From Duganella sp. SG902 (GTDB taxonomy: Bacteria; Pseudomonadota; Gammaproteobacteria; Burkholderiales; Burkholderiaceae_D), in NCBI RefSeq assembly GCF_013376005.1, contig NZ_JABMJK010000004.1, forward strand, positions 372,001-436,000: a stretch of 64,000 nt of DNA, given 5' to 3'. The position numbers and the translations under genes were made by a program. The notes beneath the pieces are model-generated. The model had not been told where the DNA came from, searched no databases, and saw nothing but the letters and a program-made list of their open reading frames with translations. Below, piece after piece: positions 45,698 through 54,435 of this stretch (position 1 is its first letter; every line of letters begins with the position of its first letter).

Positions 45698-47917
45698 GTG
45701 AATTGGCTCGTTAATCCCTTCAACCTTGCCCAGCAGGCAACCGACTACTGGATCGACGCCACCCAGCGCTCCATCCTGTTCATGGACGTGCTGCGCGAAC
45801 GCGGCAACGAGCGCAACCACCGCGCCGAACAGACCGCGCCCCACGTCCTGACTTTCCAGTTCGAAGTGGTGATGGATGGCCGTCACCTCGAACGTCCCGT
45901 CAACTACGGCCTGCTGCACATCCTGCAGCCGGACGGCATCACCCCCGATCCCACCAAGCGTCCCTTCATCGTGTTCGATCCGCGCGCCGGCCATGGTCCC
46001 GGCATCGGCGGCATGAAGCATGACAGCGAGATCGGCGTGGTGCTCAAGGCCGGGCATCCGTGCTACTTCGTCGGCTTCCTGCCGCACCCCGTGCCGGGCC
46101 AGACCATCGAGGACGTGTGCCGCGCCGAGGCGCAGTTCATCGCCAAGGTGGCGGCGCTGCATCCGGAGGCGGACGGCAAGCCGGCGCTGATCGGCAACTG
46201 CCAGGCCGGCTGGCAAATCATGATGACCAGCGCGCTGAATCCCGACCTGGTCGGGCCGCTGGTGCTGGCCGGCGCGCCGCTGTCGTACTGGGCCGGCGTG
46301 CGTGGCAAGAACCCCCTGCGCTACCTGGGCGGCATCCTCGGCGGCACCTGGATGACGGCGCTGGCGGGCGACCTCGGCAATGGCATCTTCGATGGCGCGC
46401 AGCTGGTCGCCAACTTCGAGAAGATGAACCCGTCCAACACCTTCTGGAGCAAGAACTACAACGTCTACTCCAAAATCGATACCGAGGCGCAGCGCTTCCT
46501 GGAGTTCGAAAAATGGTGGGGCAATCCGGTGCTGCTGAACGCCGGCGAGATGCAGTACATCGCCGACTCGCTGTTCGTCGGCAACCGCCTGAGCGACGCC
46601 GCGCTGCTGGACAGCGCCGGCCACCGCATCGACCTGCGCAACATCAAGTCGCCGATCGTGGTGTTCTGCTCGTGGGGCGACGACATCACGCCGCCGCAGC
46701 AGGCGCTGGGCTGGGTGCTCGATCTGTACGAGGACGACGCGGCGCTGGTGGCCGGCGGCCAGACCATCATTTATTCCATGCACCAGAGCATAGGCCACCT
46801 GGGCATTTTCGTCTCGGCCTCGGTGGCCAACAAGGAGCACGAGGAATTCACGGCGGCGATGGACATGATCGACATCATGCCGCCCGGCCTGTACGAGGCG
46901 GTGTTCCTCGACAAGGATGAGGAGATGCTGCAGGCCGAGATCGCCGCCGGCGACCTGGCGGCCGGCGATTACGTGATGCGCTTCGAGCGCCGCAACCTGG
47001 ACGCGCTGCGCGCGCTGGGCGGCAACGACGTCGAGGATGAACGCCGCTTCGCCACCGTGGCGCGGGTGTCGGAAATCAACAAGGGCCTGTACCAGACCTT
47101 CGTCAGCCCGATCGTGAAAACCATGGTGACCGAGGCCAGCGCCGAGCGCCTGCGCGAGGCGCATCCGCTGCGCATGCGCTACACGGCGTTCTCCAGCAAG
47201 AATCCGCTGCTGAACCAGATCCCGGCGCTGGCCGAGAAGGTGCGCGCCGAGCGCCGTCCGGTGGGCCGGGACAATGTGTTCTGGCAGATGCAGGAGGCGT
47301 GGTCCAAGCAGATCGTCGAGGCGCTGGACCGCTACCGCGACGCGCGCGACCAGGCCACCGAGAACCTCTTCCTCGGCGTGTACGGCTCGCCGCTGCTGCA
47401 GGCGCTGGTGGGCCTGAGCACGGATGGCGGCAAGCCGCGCCGTATCGGCCGCGACATCGCGCGCGAGGCGGCCACCAACGCGCAACGCGCGGCGCTGGCG
47501 CTGCGCACCAAGGAGGGCGGCGTGACCGAGGGCATCATCCGCGCCCTGCTGTACATCTTCCGCAGTCCGGAAATGAGCGCGGCCGACGAGCGCGCCTTCG
47601 CCGCCATCCGCCAACTGCATTTGCGCACCTCGGACGACAAGGTGATGAACGTGACCTTGCTGAAGAAGATATTGCGCGAGCAGTACCTGATGCTGCAGGT
47701 GAACGAGGAGGCGGCGCTGAACGACTTGCCGCTGCTGCTGCCGGAAGCGCCGGAGGCGCGTCAGGAAGCGCTGGGCATCGTGCGCCAGGTGGCCGGCGCC
47801 ACCGGCACGCTGGCCGGCGACGCCGCCGCGCGCCTGGAACGCATCGCCACCATCTTCGGCCCGGCCTCGCCCAAGCTGGCGGTGGTGCGCAAGAAGAAGG
47901 GCGATACCGCCGCTTAA
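45698..47917 (+). CDS. DUF3141 protein (PHA-synthase-like alpha/beta hydrolase)
   Basis: A 739-residue protein recognised as the DUF3141 family, related to class I poly-hydroxyalkanoate synthase (PhaC) folds; its function is not established. It has an N-terminal part (ATDYWIDATQRSILFMDVLR) typical of the PhaC N-region. It then has FVGFLPHPVPGQTIEDVCRA and the nucleophile-elbow-like GNCQAGWQIMM, in which cysteine occupies the nucleophile position (G-x-C-x-A-G), as in PhaC. The start is GTG 45698, supported by a strong CGGAGG six bases upstream. Its stop overlaps the stop of the convergent GNAT gene by four bases. Confidence 0.85.
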   Translation: MNWLVNPFNLAQQATDYWIDATQRSILFMDVLRERGNERNHRAEQTAPHVLTFQFEVVMDGRHLERPVNYGLLHILQPDGITPDPTKRPFIVFDPRAGHGPGIGGMKHDSEIGVVLKAGHPCYFVGFLPHPVPGQTIEDVCRAEAQFIAKVAALHPEADGKPALIGNCQAGWQIMMTSALNPDLVGPLVLAGAPLSYWAGVRGKNPLRYLGGILGGTWMTALAGDLGNGIFDGAQLVANFEKMNPSNTFWSKNYNVYSKIDTEAQRFLEFEKWWGNPVLLNAGEMQYIADSLFVGNRLSDAALLDSAGHRIDLRNIKSPIVVFCSWGDDITPPQQALGWVLDLYEDDAALVAGGQTIIYSMHQSIGHLGIFVSASVANKEHEEFTAAMDMIDIMPPGLYEAVFLDKDEEMLQAEIAAGDLAAGDYVMRFERRNLDALRALGGNDVEDERRFATVARVSEINKGLYQTFVSPIVKTMVTEASAERLREAHPLRMRYTAFSSKNPLLNQIPALAEKVRAERRPVGRDNVFWQMQEAWSKQIVEALDRYRDARDQATENLFLGVYGSPLLQALVGLSTDGGKPRRIGRDIAREAATNAQRAALALRTKEGGVTEGIIRALLYIFRSPEMSAADERAFAAIRQLHLRTSDDKVMNVTLLKKILREQYLMLQVNEEAALNDLPLLLPEAPEARQEALGIVRQVAGATGTLAGDAAARLERIATIFGPASPKLAVVRKKKGDTAA

Positions 47918-48366
47918 TTCAGCGGCTTGCGCATGAAGACGCTGTGCGGATCGTCCGGGTAGTCGCCGTACGGTCCGCAGCGTTCGAAACCGTGGCGTGC
48001 GTACAGGGCCAGTGCTTCCGGATTGGCCGGGCCGGTCTCCAGCACCAGTTCCGGGCAGCCGGCGCCGCGCGCCGTATGTTCCAGCAAATCCATCAATTGG
48101 CGCGCCGTGCCGGCGCCGCGCGCGGCCGGGCGCACGTACATGCGCTTGATCTCGCCATATTCTCCGGTCAGCACCACGGCGCCGCAGCCGATGGCCGCGC
48201 CCCGGGCGTCGCGCGCCACCGCGAAGCGGATATTCGGTTGCAACAGCGTCTTCACGTCCAGCGCGTAGACGGATTCCGCCGGGTAAAGATCCAGCAGATA
48301 GGTGTCCAGTTCGGCGATCAGGGCGTGGACCTCGGGTTGGTCCGGCGTTTCAAAGGCGATGGGCAT
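47914..48366 (-). CDS. GNAT-family N-acetyltransferase
   Basis: A 150-residue acetyl-CoA-dependent acyltransferase. The acetyl-CoA binding motif A is seen as RMYVRPAARGAGTARQLMDL. It is followed by LVLETGPANPEALALYARHG with the conserved Tyr and the F-E-R-C-G end strand. Substrate unknown; small amines, antibiotics and proteins are all possible for this family. It is divergent from the XRE-cupin regulator with only a 44-bp gap, so the two may be regulated together. It is convergent with and overlaps DUF3141. Confidence 0.9.
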   Translation of the reverse strand: MPIAFETPDQPEVHALIAELDTYLLDLYPAESVYALDVKTLLQPNIRFAVARDARGAAIGCGAVVLTGEYGEIKRMYVRPAARGAGTARQLMDLLEHTARGAGCPELVLETGPANPEALALYARHGFERCGPYGDYPDDPHSVFMRKPLN

Positions 48367-48410
48367 GATATGTCATTTTGTTGGATGGTAAATCCAGTAT
48401 AATGGATTTC

Positions 48411-48977
48411 ATGGACATCAATCAACTCATTGCCAGCCGCGTGCTGGCCCTGCGCAACGCGCGCGGCTTGTCGCTGGCGGCGCTGGCCGAGCGCAGCGGC
48501 GTCAGCCGTTCCAATATTTCCCTGATCGAGCGCGGCGAGAGCAGCGCCACCGCCACCGTGCTGGACAAGCTGGCCGGCGCGCTGGGCGTGACGCTGGCCA
48601 CGCTGTTCGCCGCCGAAGAGGCGGCGCCGTCGCCGCTCAGCACGCGCGCGCAGCAGCCGGTGTGGACCGATCCGGCCTCCGGCTACACGCGGCGCCAGCT
48701 GTCGCCGGGCGTGCGTTCGCCGCTGCAACTGGTGGAGGTGGTGTTTCCGCCGGGGCGGCGGGTGTCGTACGAGCAATCGCCGCACAGCGCCGACATCTAC
48801 CAGCAGGTGTGGCTGCTGGAGGGGGCCATCCACGTCACGGCCGGCGAACAGCAATGGCAGCTGCAAGCCGGCGACTGCGTGGCCTTCCGCGAGGGCCAGC
48901 ACATCGCCTATGAAAACCCCGGCGCCACGCCGGCGCGCTACCTGGTCGGGCTGGTGACCCTGCCTTTTGCGTTATAA
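48411..48977 (+). CDS. XRE-family regulator with C-terminal cupin domain
   Basis: A 188-residue transcription factor. The N-terminal helix-turn-helix (about residues 7-60) includes LSLAALAERSGVSRSNISLI and ERGESSATATVLDKLAGALG. A cupin sensor domain follows (FPPGRRVSYEQSPHSADIYQ; LEGAIHVTAGEQQWQLQAGD), of the kind that binds a small metabolite. I use ATG 48411 (MDINQLIASRV). ATG 48402 is possible, but it overlaps a perfect TATAAT at 48398-48403, which would place transcription start at about 48410 and make the message leaderless. Likely target: itself and the divergent GNAT gene. Confidence 0.88.
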   Translation: MDINQLIASRVLALRNARGLSLAALAERSGVSRSNISLIERGESSATATVLDKLAGALGVTLATLFAAEEAAPSPLSTRAQQPVWTDPASGYTRRQLSPGVRSPLQLVEVVFPPGRRVSYEQSPHSADIYQQVWLLEGAIHVTAGEQQWQLQAGDCVAFREGQHIAYENPGATPARYLVGLVTLPFAL

Positions 48978-49005
48978 TGTCGACCCCTTTCTACACATAG
49001 TCACC

Positions 49006-50031
49006 ATGACCACCATCACGCCGCCGACCGCCGACCAAGCCGCTGTAGTGCCAAGCCGCCGCCTGTCCGTCGCGCCGATGATGGACTGGACCGACCGCCA
49101 CTGCCGCGTGTTCCATCGTCATATCAGCAAGCACACCTGGCTGTACACGGAGATGGTGACCACCGGCGCGCTGGTGTATGGCGACGTGGAGCGCCACCTG
49201 CGCTTCAACGAGGAAGAGCACCCGGTGGCGCTGCAGCTGGGCGGCAGCGATCCGGCCGACCTGGCCACCGGCGCCAGGCTGGGCGAGAAGTGGGGCTATG
49301 ACGAGATCAACCTCAACTGTGGTTGCCCGTCCGAGCGCGTGCAGAAGGGCGCGTTCGGCGCCTGCCTGATGGCCGAGCCGCAACTGGTGGCCGACTGCGT
49401 GAAAGCCATGCGCGACGCCGTCTCGATCGACGTCACCGTCAAGCACCGCATCGGCATCGACGATGTGCAAAGCTATGACTTCGTGCGCGACTTCGTCGGC
49501 AAGGTGGCCGAGGCCGGCTGCACGACCTTCATCGTGCATGCGCGCAACGCCATCCTGAAGGGCCTGTCGCCCAAGGAGAACCGCGAGATCCCGCCGCTCA
49601 AGTACGAGTACGCCTACCAACTCAAGCGCGACTTCCCTGACTTCGAAATCATCATCAACGGCGGCATCAAGACCGAAGCCGAGATCGATGAGCACCTGAA
49701 ACACCTGGACGGCGTGATGCTGGGCCGCGAGGCTTATCACAACCCGTTCATGATGGCCAACTTCGACCAGCGCTACTACGGCGACAGCGGCGTGCCCAAG
49801 ACGCGCGAACAGGTGCTGGAAGCCATGATTCCCTACATTCAGGCGCAGCTGGCCCAGTACGGTGCGCTGGGCCTGAAGCTCAATTCCATCACCCGCCACA
49901 TGCTGGGCATCATGACCGGCCTGCCCGGCGCCCGCGCCTTCCGCCAGACCCTGTCGGATTCCAAAAAGCTCGCCACCGGCGACGCCCATCTGTTGCTCGA
50001 GGCCGCGGCGCGTCTACGTATTACTGCGTAG
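49006..50031 (+). CDS. dusA: tRNA-dihydrouridine(20/20a) synthase DusA
   Basis: FMN enzyme reducing uridine 20/20a in the tRNA D loop. The 341-residue protein has RRLSVAPMMDWTDRHCRVFH at the start, INLNCGCPSERVQKGAFGAC with the catalytic cysteine at about residue 120, VKHRIGID, and the FMN-binding INGGIKTEAEIDEHL with GVMLGREAYHNP. ATG 49006 is chosen; an upstream in-frame start lies inside the XRE gene. A TATAAT at 48973-48978 overlaps the stop of that gene and may drive dusA separately. Confidence 0.95.
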   Translation: MTTITPPTADQAAVVPSRRLSVAPMMDWTDRHCRVFHRHISKHTWLYTEMVTTGALVYGDVERHLRFNEEEHPVALQLGGSDPADLATGARLGEKWGYDEINLNCGCPSERVQKGAFGACLMAEPQLVADCVKAMRDAVSIDVTVKHRIGIDDVQSYDFVRDFVGKVAEAGCTTFIVHARNAILKGLSPKENREIPPLKYEYAYQLKRDFPDFEIIINGGIKTEAEIDEHLKHLDGVMLGREAYHNPFMMANFDQRYYGDSGVPKTREQVLEAMIPYIQAQLAQYGALGLKLNSITRHMLGIMTGLPGARAFRQTLSDSKKLATGDAHLLLEAAARLRITA

Positions 50032-50064
50032 AACTTCCTCTTTTTTGCAAACAATCCACGGGAC

Positions 50065-50082
50065 TGTCGGGATTTCCCTACA
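50065..50082. promoter_or_regulatory. operator-like imperfect palindrome
   Basis: TGTCGGGATTTCCCTACA reads nearly the same on the other strand (TGTAGGGAAATCCCGACA). It lies 37 bp upstream of the -35 box of the chemoreceptor promoter, at a typical activator-site distance. The regulator is unknown. Confidence 0.4.
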
Positions 50083-50118
50083 GAAAGTTCGTTTGCGTAT
50101 TTTTGAGGCAGTAATTGC

Positions 50119-50148
50119 TTGCTTTGAGGCAAAATTTGCATCTATAAT
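50119..50148 (+). promoter_or_regulatory. promoter candidate for the chemoreceptor gene
   Basis: TTGCTT at 50119-50124, an 18-bp spacer and a perfect TATAAT at 50143-50148. This looks like a sigma-70 rather than a flagellar sigma-28 promoter. Confidence 0.5.
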
Positions 50149-50368
50149 TCCTGAATATACACACATATCCACCGTCTTTCGTGGTGTATCGCGGACCAAA
50201 AAACTACATGCTGGCTGCTGGTGGAGCTGCAAATTTTGCATTCGCAGTCATTGTTTGCTACTGTCATGGCTTATTACTTAGCAGCAAGGGTTTTGTTTGG
50301 ATGGCATTTCCACAAGACGCGTCATCCACGGCAACTTCATCAACAGTGTCACTAAAGAAGAAGACGAA

Positions 50369-52117
50369 ATGAATTTAGCAAAAATGAAAGTCGGTACTCG
50401 CCTGGGCCTCGGATTCGCCCTGGTGCTGCTGTTCCTGGTGGCTGTGACCGCCGTGGGTATCGCACGCATGGCACAAATCCAGGATCGTCTGGATCACGTG
50501 ATCAGCGTGAACAACGTCGTCTCGCGCCTGGTGGTGGACATGCGCAACAACGTCGCCGAGCGCGTCAACTCGCTGCGCGTGCTGACCCTGATCGCCGACC
50601 CGGCCGACATGGAAAAGGACATGAACCGCAACAAGGAGCTGGCCGCCGCCTACGCCGGCTTCCAGACCAAGCTGAGCGCGCAATTCGCGGTGGAAGCCAC
50701 GCCGGAAGAGAAGGCGCTGCTGGGCAGCATCAAGGAGGCGGAAGCGCAAGCCATGCCGGCCATCGCCAAGGCGTCCGAGCTGTGGCTGGCGGGCAAGCCT
50801 GAAGAGGCGACCCGCGTGCTGGTGAAGGAAATCCGCCCGGCGCAGAAAAAATGGACCGAGGGTCTGGAGCGCCTGGGCGCGCTGGAAGACAAGATGAACG
50901 CGCAGATGCAGGTGGAAGCGGCCAATGGCTTCTCCAGCGCCCGCACCTTCATGATCGTGATGGGCCTGCTGGCCGTGGCGATCTCGGTGGCCGCCGCGCT
51001 GGTCATCACCCGCGGCCTGCTGAAACAGCTGGGCGGCGAGCCTGACTACACCGCCTCGATCGCAGGCAGCATCGCCAACGGCGACCTGTCGATCTCGATC
51101 GACACCTCCGGCGCCGCCAAGGACAGCCTGGTGTCGGAAATGCGCGAAATGCGCGACAGCCTGCGCGACATCGTCAGCCAGGTGCGCACCGGCACCGAGA
51201 CCATCGGCACCGCCTCGCGTGAAATCGCCGCCGGCAACGTCGACCTGTCGTCGCGTACCGAGATGCAGGCCTCGTCGCTGGAGAAAACCGCGTCGGCCAT
51301 GGATCAGCTGACCTCGACCGTGAAGCAGAACGCCGACAACGCCCGTGAAGCCAACCAGCTGGCCTCGGCCGCCTCGGATGTGGCGGTCAAGGGCGGCCAG
51401 GTGGTGTCGGAAGTGGTCGACACCATGAGCTCGATCGACGCCTCGGCCAAGAAGATCGTGGACATCATCGGCGTGATCGATGGCATCGCCTTCCAGACCA
51501 ACATCCTGGCGCTGAACGCCGCCGTGGAAGCGGCCCGCGCCGGCGAACAAGGCCGCGGCTTCGCCGTGGTGGCCTCGGAAGTGCGCAACCTGGCGCAACG
51601 CAGCGCCGCCGCCGCGAAAGAGATCAAAGCGCTGATCGACGACTCGGTCGAGAAGGTCGGCGCCGGCACCAAGCTGGTCGGCCAGGCCGGCGTGACGATG
51701 GACGAGGTGGTGTCCTCGGTGCGCCGCGTGACCGACATCATGAGTGAAATCGCCAACGCCAGCCAGGAACAGAGCGCTGGTATTGCCCAGGTCAACCAGT
51801 CCATCATCGAGATGGACAGCATGACCCAACAGAATGCCGCGCTGGTGGAAGAAGCCGCCGCCGCAGCACAAAGCTTGCAGGATCAGGCCGGCGAGCTCGC
51901 TCGCGTGGTCAGCATCTTCAAGCTGGTGGAAGGTGAGGAACGCGCCGCGATCGCCGCGCCGGCCTTCGCCGCCAAGGCAGCCGTGGTCAAGCCGATCACC
52001 GCCGCCCGCGCTCCTGTGAAGAAACTGGCCGCCAAGCCAGCGCCCGCACCGGCCGCCAAACCGAAGAAAGTCGCGGCGGCCAGCTCGGCCGGCAGCGATG
52101 AGTGGGAAGAGTTTTAA
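50369..52117 (+). CDS. methyl-accepting chemotaxis protein
   Basis: A 582-residue inner-membrane chemoreceptor. TM1 is [17 protein letters not shown] (about 14-31). A four-helix-bundle periplasmic sensor (4HB_MCP type) is followed by TM2 [18 protein letters not shown] (about 193-214), a HAMP region, and a long coiled-coil signalling domain. The invariant hairpin tip appears as [20 protein letters not shown] and [18 protein letters not shown]. The C-terminal tail is Ala/Lys/Pro-rich and ends DEWEEF, a xWxxF pentapeptide of the kind that tethers CheR/CheB. ATG 50369 has an AAAGAAGAAG purine tract upstream. No che genes are in the window. Confidence 0.95.
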   Translation: MNLAKMKVGTRLGLGFALVLLFLVAVTAVGIARMAQIQDRLDHVISVNNVVSRLVVDMRNNVAERVNSLRVLTLIADPADMEKDMNRNKELAAAYAGFQTKLSAQFAVEATPEEKALLGSIKEAEAQAMPAIAKASELWLAGKPEEATRVLVKEIRPAQKKWTEGLERLGALEDKMNAQMQVEAANGFSSARTFMIVMGLLAVAISVAAALVITRGLLKQLGGEPDYTASIAGSIANGDLSISIDTSGAAKDSLVSEMREMRDSLRDIVSQVRTGTETIGTASREIAAGNVDLSSRTEMQASSLEKTASAMDQLTSTVKQNADNAREANQLASAASDVAVKGGQVVSEVVDTMSSIDASAKKIVDIIGVIDGIAFQTNILALNAAVEAARAGEQGRGFAVVASEVRNLAQRSAAAAKEIKALIDDSVEKVGAGTKLVGQAGVTMDEVVSSVRRVTDIMSEIANASQEQSAGIAQVNQSIIEMDSMTQQNAALVEEAAAAAQSLQDQAGELARVVSIFKLVEGEERAAIAAPAFAAKAAVVKPITAARAPVKKLAAKPAPAPAAKPKKVAAASSAGSDEWEEF

Positions 52118-52225
52118 GCAGTACGATAATTTGCCGCAGTCTGCCGTCCGCCCTTGTGGACCCATGGCCCGCTGTGGAGTTCGTTTAACCAGTTGTTAAT
52201 AACAATTTAATTGGGAAATCGCATT

Positions 52226-52555
52226 ATGAACAAGTCTGTATTCGCCGCCGTCATCCTGTCCATCGCTTCGGGCGCCTTCGCCGGTGAAGTGCCAGCCTCG
52301 CTGAGCGACAAAAACTGCAAAGCCGAATATCCGAAAGCCTCGCTGATGAACGAAGAGCAGGGCGATGTGACCATGGCCTTCCTGGTCGGCGCCGACGGCA
52401 ACGTGGTGGAATCCAAAGTGGAGAAATCGAGCGGCTTCAAAAACCTCGACAAGGCGGCCCTGAAAGCGCTGAGCGCTTGCAAATTCAAGCCGGGCACCAA
52501 GGATGGCGCCGTGGCCCAGACCTGGACGAAGGTCGACTATAGCTGGAAGCTGTAA
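52226..52555 (+). CDS. small secreted TonB C-terminal-domain protein (copy 1)
   Basis: A 109-residue protein. A signal peptide (MNKSVFAAVILSIASGAFAG) is followed by about 85 residues matching the TonB C-terminal fold: AEYPKASLMNEEQGDVTMAF, LVGADGNVVESKVEKSSGF and LDKAALKALSACKFKPGTKD. In full TonB this domain contacts outer-membrane receptors. Here it lacks the membrane anchor and Pro-rich spacer, so it would be free in the periplasm. It is closely similar to the next gene (tandem duplication). Its role may be to modulate the many TonB-dependent receptors, but that is inference. Confidence 0.85.
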   Translation: MNKSVFAAVILSIASGAFAGEVPASLSDKNCKAEYPKASLMNEEQGDVTMAFLVGADGNVVESKVEKSSGFKNLDKAALKALSACKFKPGTKDGAVAQTWTKVDYSWKL

Positions 52556-52624
52556 TTAGTCTTCAACAGGCCGCGCGCGCGTGGCCTGCCTGCCGGATAG
52601 ATCCTTACACTTTGGGGAAATCAG

Positions 52625-52972
52625 ATGTCTACTACTAAGCGTTGGTTGAGTGTGATCGCAGCAGTGCTCGTATCGAGCGCCCCGGTGGCGTTTGCCGCCG
52701 AAGTTCCAGCCAGTTTCGATGCGAAAAACTGCAAGGCCGAGTACCCGAAGGCATCCCTGATGAATGAAGAGCAGGGCACGGTATCGATGTCCTTCCTGGT
52801 CAAGCCGGATGGCAGCGTGGCGGATTCCAAAGTCGATAAAAGCAGCGGCTTCAAGAATCTGGACAAGGCCGCCATCAAGGCGCTGAGCGCCTGCAAGTTC
52901 AAGCCGGGCACCAAGGACGGCGCGCCGGCCGAGACCTGGACCAAGGTCGACTACGCCTGGAAACTGGACTGA
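52625..52972 (+). CDS. small secreted TonB C-terminal-domain protein (copy 2)
   Basis: A 115-residue paralogue of the preceding gene, with a signal peptide ending APVAFAAE and the same TonB_C core (NCKAEYPKASLMNEEQG shared exactly). Two cysteines (in KNCKAEYP and LSACKFKPG) are conserved in both copies and probably form a disulfide. The 69-bp gap between the copies holds a GC hairpin (CAGGCC..GGCCTG). A strong terminator follows. Confidence 0.85.
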   Translation: MSTTKRWLSVIAAVLVSSAPVAFAAEVPASFDAKNCKAEYPKASLMNEEQGTVSMSFLVKPDGSVADSKVDKSSGFKNLDKAAIKALSACKFKPGTKDGAPAETWTKVDYAWKLD

Positions 52973-52989
52973 TCCGGCACCGGCAGCAG

Positions 52990-53021
52990 AAAAAAGGAAC
53001 CGCGCGCGGTTCCTTTTTTTT
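52990..53021 (+). terminator. terminator after the TonB-domain pair
   Basis: GGAACCGC pairs with GCGGTTCC, flanked by A and T runs of six or more bases. Confidence 0.92.
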
Positions 53022-53112
53022 CGCTTGTTTTTGCGAGTGTAATAAACTGTAATGGCTCGCGTACCGCGTCGCGCTTCCTTATATAGTACGATCTGGAATG
53101 AGGAGAACCGCC

Positions 53113-53496
53113 ATGAAAACCATCGTTGTTGCAGTTGCCGCGCTGGCGGCGCTGACTGGCTGCGCGACGCAGCGTCCCGCCTACTACACGCAGGCGCGGG
53201 TACAGAATCCGTATGAGTGGCATACCGTCGAGGTGCTGCCGGCCGGCGCGCAAACGCAGTCCGGCACCTGGACCGAGAAACTGCCGCCGTCGCGCGTCAG
53301 CTACAGCACCGAGCCGAGCTATACCACCACGACCACCTACGTCAGCCAGCCGGTGTATTACGCGCCGGCGCCGGTCTACTATGCGCCGGCCCCGGCTTAT
53401 TATTACCCGCCAGTATCGATCGGCCTCGACTTCTCGTTCGGCCGCTGGTGCTGCGGCAGCCGTTGGGGCGGGCGCGGTTACTACCGTCACCGCTGA
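53113..53496 (+). CDS. Tyr/Pro-rich outer-membrane lipoprotein
   Basis: A 127-residue predicted lipoprotein. The signal peptide MKTIVVAVAALAALTGC has the lipobox LTGC, with the acylated cysteine at residue 17. The mature part is rich in Tyr, Thr and Pro, with the tandem unit YYAPAP repeated (PVYYAPAPVYYAPAPAYYYP), and ends in a basic Gly/Arg tail. No enzymatic motif is seen. It has an AGGAGAA ribosome site. A terminator follows at 53514. Confidence 0.8.
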   Translation: MKTIVVAVAALAALTGCATQRPAYYTQARVQNPYEWHTVEVLPAGAQTQSGTWTEKLPPSRVSYSTEPSYTTTTTYVSQPVYYAPAPVYYAPAPAYYYPPVSIGLDFSFGRWCCGSRWGGRGYYRHR

Positions 53497-53513
53497 TCCG
53501 GTCGGCGCATACG

Positions 53514-53551
53514 AAAAATCCCGCCAGCGCGCCAGCGCGGCGGGATTTTTT
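53514..53551 (+). terminator. terminator of the lipoprotein gene
   Basis: AAAAATCCCGCC pairs with GGCGGGATTTTT around an internal loop, followed by Ts. It also sits just beyond the end of the convergent small gene. Confidence 0.85.
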
Positions 53552-53565
53552 CATGGGCGGGCCGG

Positions 53566-53685
53566 TTAGCGCAGCACGTAGATGGAAGCCTTGCTCAGCA
53601 CGTTCTCGGAGCATAATTCGTAAGCGGAAGCGCCGGCCAGCGTGATCAGCAAGGCGCCAAATGCGATATGTAGATAGCGTGCCAT
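53566..53685 (-). CDS. 39-residue small membrane or secreted peptide
   Basis: Starts MARYLHIAFGALLITLAG, a single hydrophobic helix, and ends ASIYVLR after a short polar tail with one cysteine. AGGAG lies six bases upstream of ATG 53685, which argues that it is translated. No family is recognised. It could be a small inner-membrane peptide or an uncleaved signal-anchor. Confidence 0.5.
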   Translation of the reverse strand: MARYLHIAFGALLITLAGASAYELCSENVLSKASIYVLR

Positions 53686-53808
53686 GACGGGCTCCTGGAG
53701 AGAGGGGAGTGGGATGTCTCCAGAATAGTCCAGGGCCCGTGTTTCCGGCATCAGCCAAACGTCCGACGCGGTGTAGGACTAATGCCCGTCTTCTATCTTT
53801 TTAACAAC

Positions 53809-54255
53809 TTACTTCTTCCACAGCGTGACCGGGCCGGCCGGGGCGGTATCCATGGCGTTGGCGCGCTGCAGCCATTGCTCCAGGCGCTCGGGTTGCTTGA
53901 GGTGGATGCCCATGCCGTCGATGACGCCGATCTGCTCCAGCATATTGGCGTTGAGCTTGGCCTTGGACACGGTCGGCGCGCCCATCACCATGCGGTCGTA
54001 GGCCTTGCGCGCCTTGTTCTCCCACTTGTGCAGGCTGGTCTCGTCGAAGCGGTTGCTTTCGAAATACACGGTCAGGGTGCCGTCCGGATTGCCGAAGCCG
54101 ACAATGCCGGCGCCCAGGCGGATGTTGGCGTTGTTGGCGGCATCAAAGGAGTCGGTGGGAACGAACACGGCGGCGCGGCCATCGGTATCAGGACGGCCTA
54201 CAGGGGTGTCTTTGCCATAGGTGCTGACTTCAGTAATGGGTTTATCTTGTGACAT
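53809..54255 (-). CDS. hypothetical cytosolic protein
   Basis: A 148-residue protein I do not recognise, starting MSQDKPITEVSTYGKDTPVG. It is without signal peptide or membrane segment, of mixed alpha/beta composition, and contains FGNPDGTLTVYFESNRFDE and a helical, charged second half. Codon usage matches the chromosome. Longer in-frame starts up to 54357 exist but lack ribosome sites. It is divergent from the receiver-domain gene downstream. Confidence 0.65.
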   Translation of the reverse strand: MSQDKPITEVSTYGKDTPVGRPDTDGRAAVFVPTDSFDAANNANIRLGAGIVGFGNPDGTLTVYFESNRFDETSLHKWENKARKAYDRMVMGAPTVSKAKLNANMLEQIGVIDGMGIHLKQPERLEQWLQRANAMDTAPAGPVTLWKK

Positions 54256-54435
54256 ATACTTGCTCGAATTCAGGGGATAAACGGAGAGGTGTGGCTGGCT
54301 TGCATTGGGATGCAAACGACCGTTCCATTGTAGCGTTAATCTAGTTCCAACGGGCAATAACCGGCATCAAAAAGTTGTAACGGTGGGGGCGCTCATTCGG
54401 CTATAGTGGACTGCGTGACAGCCGGGGAGGGACAG

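Larger units (their letters stand above)
50032..50368. other. 337-bp intergenic region before the chemoreceptor gene
   Basis: AT-rich, with no supported gene. It contains an 18-bp imperfect palindrome at 50065-50082 and a sigma-70-like promoter at 50119-50148. About 220 nt of untranslated leader would follow that promoter. Confidence 0.5.
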
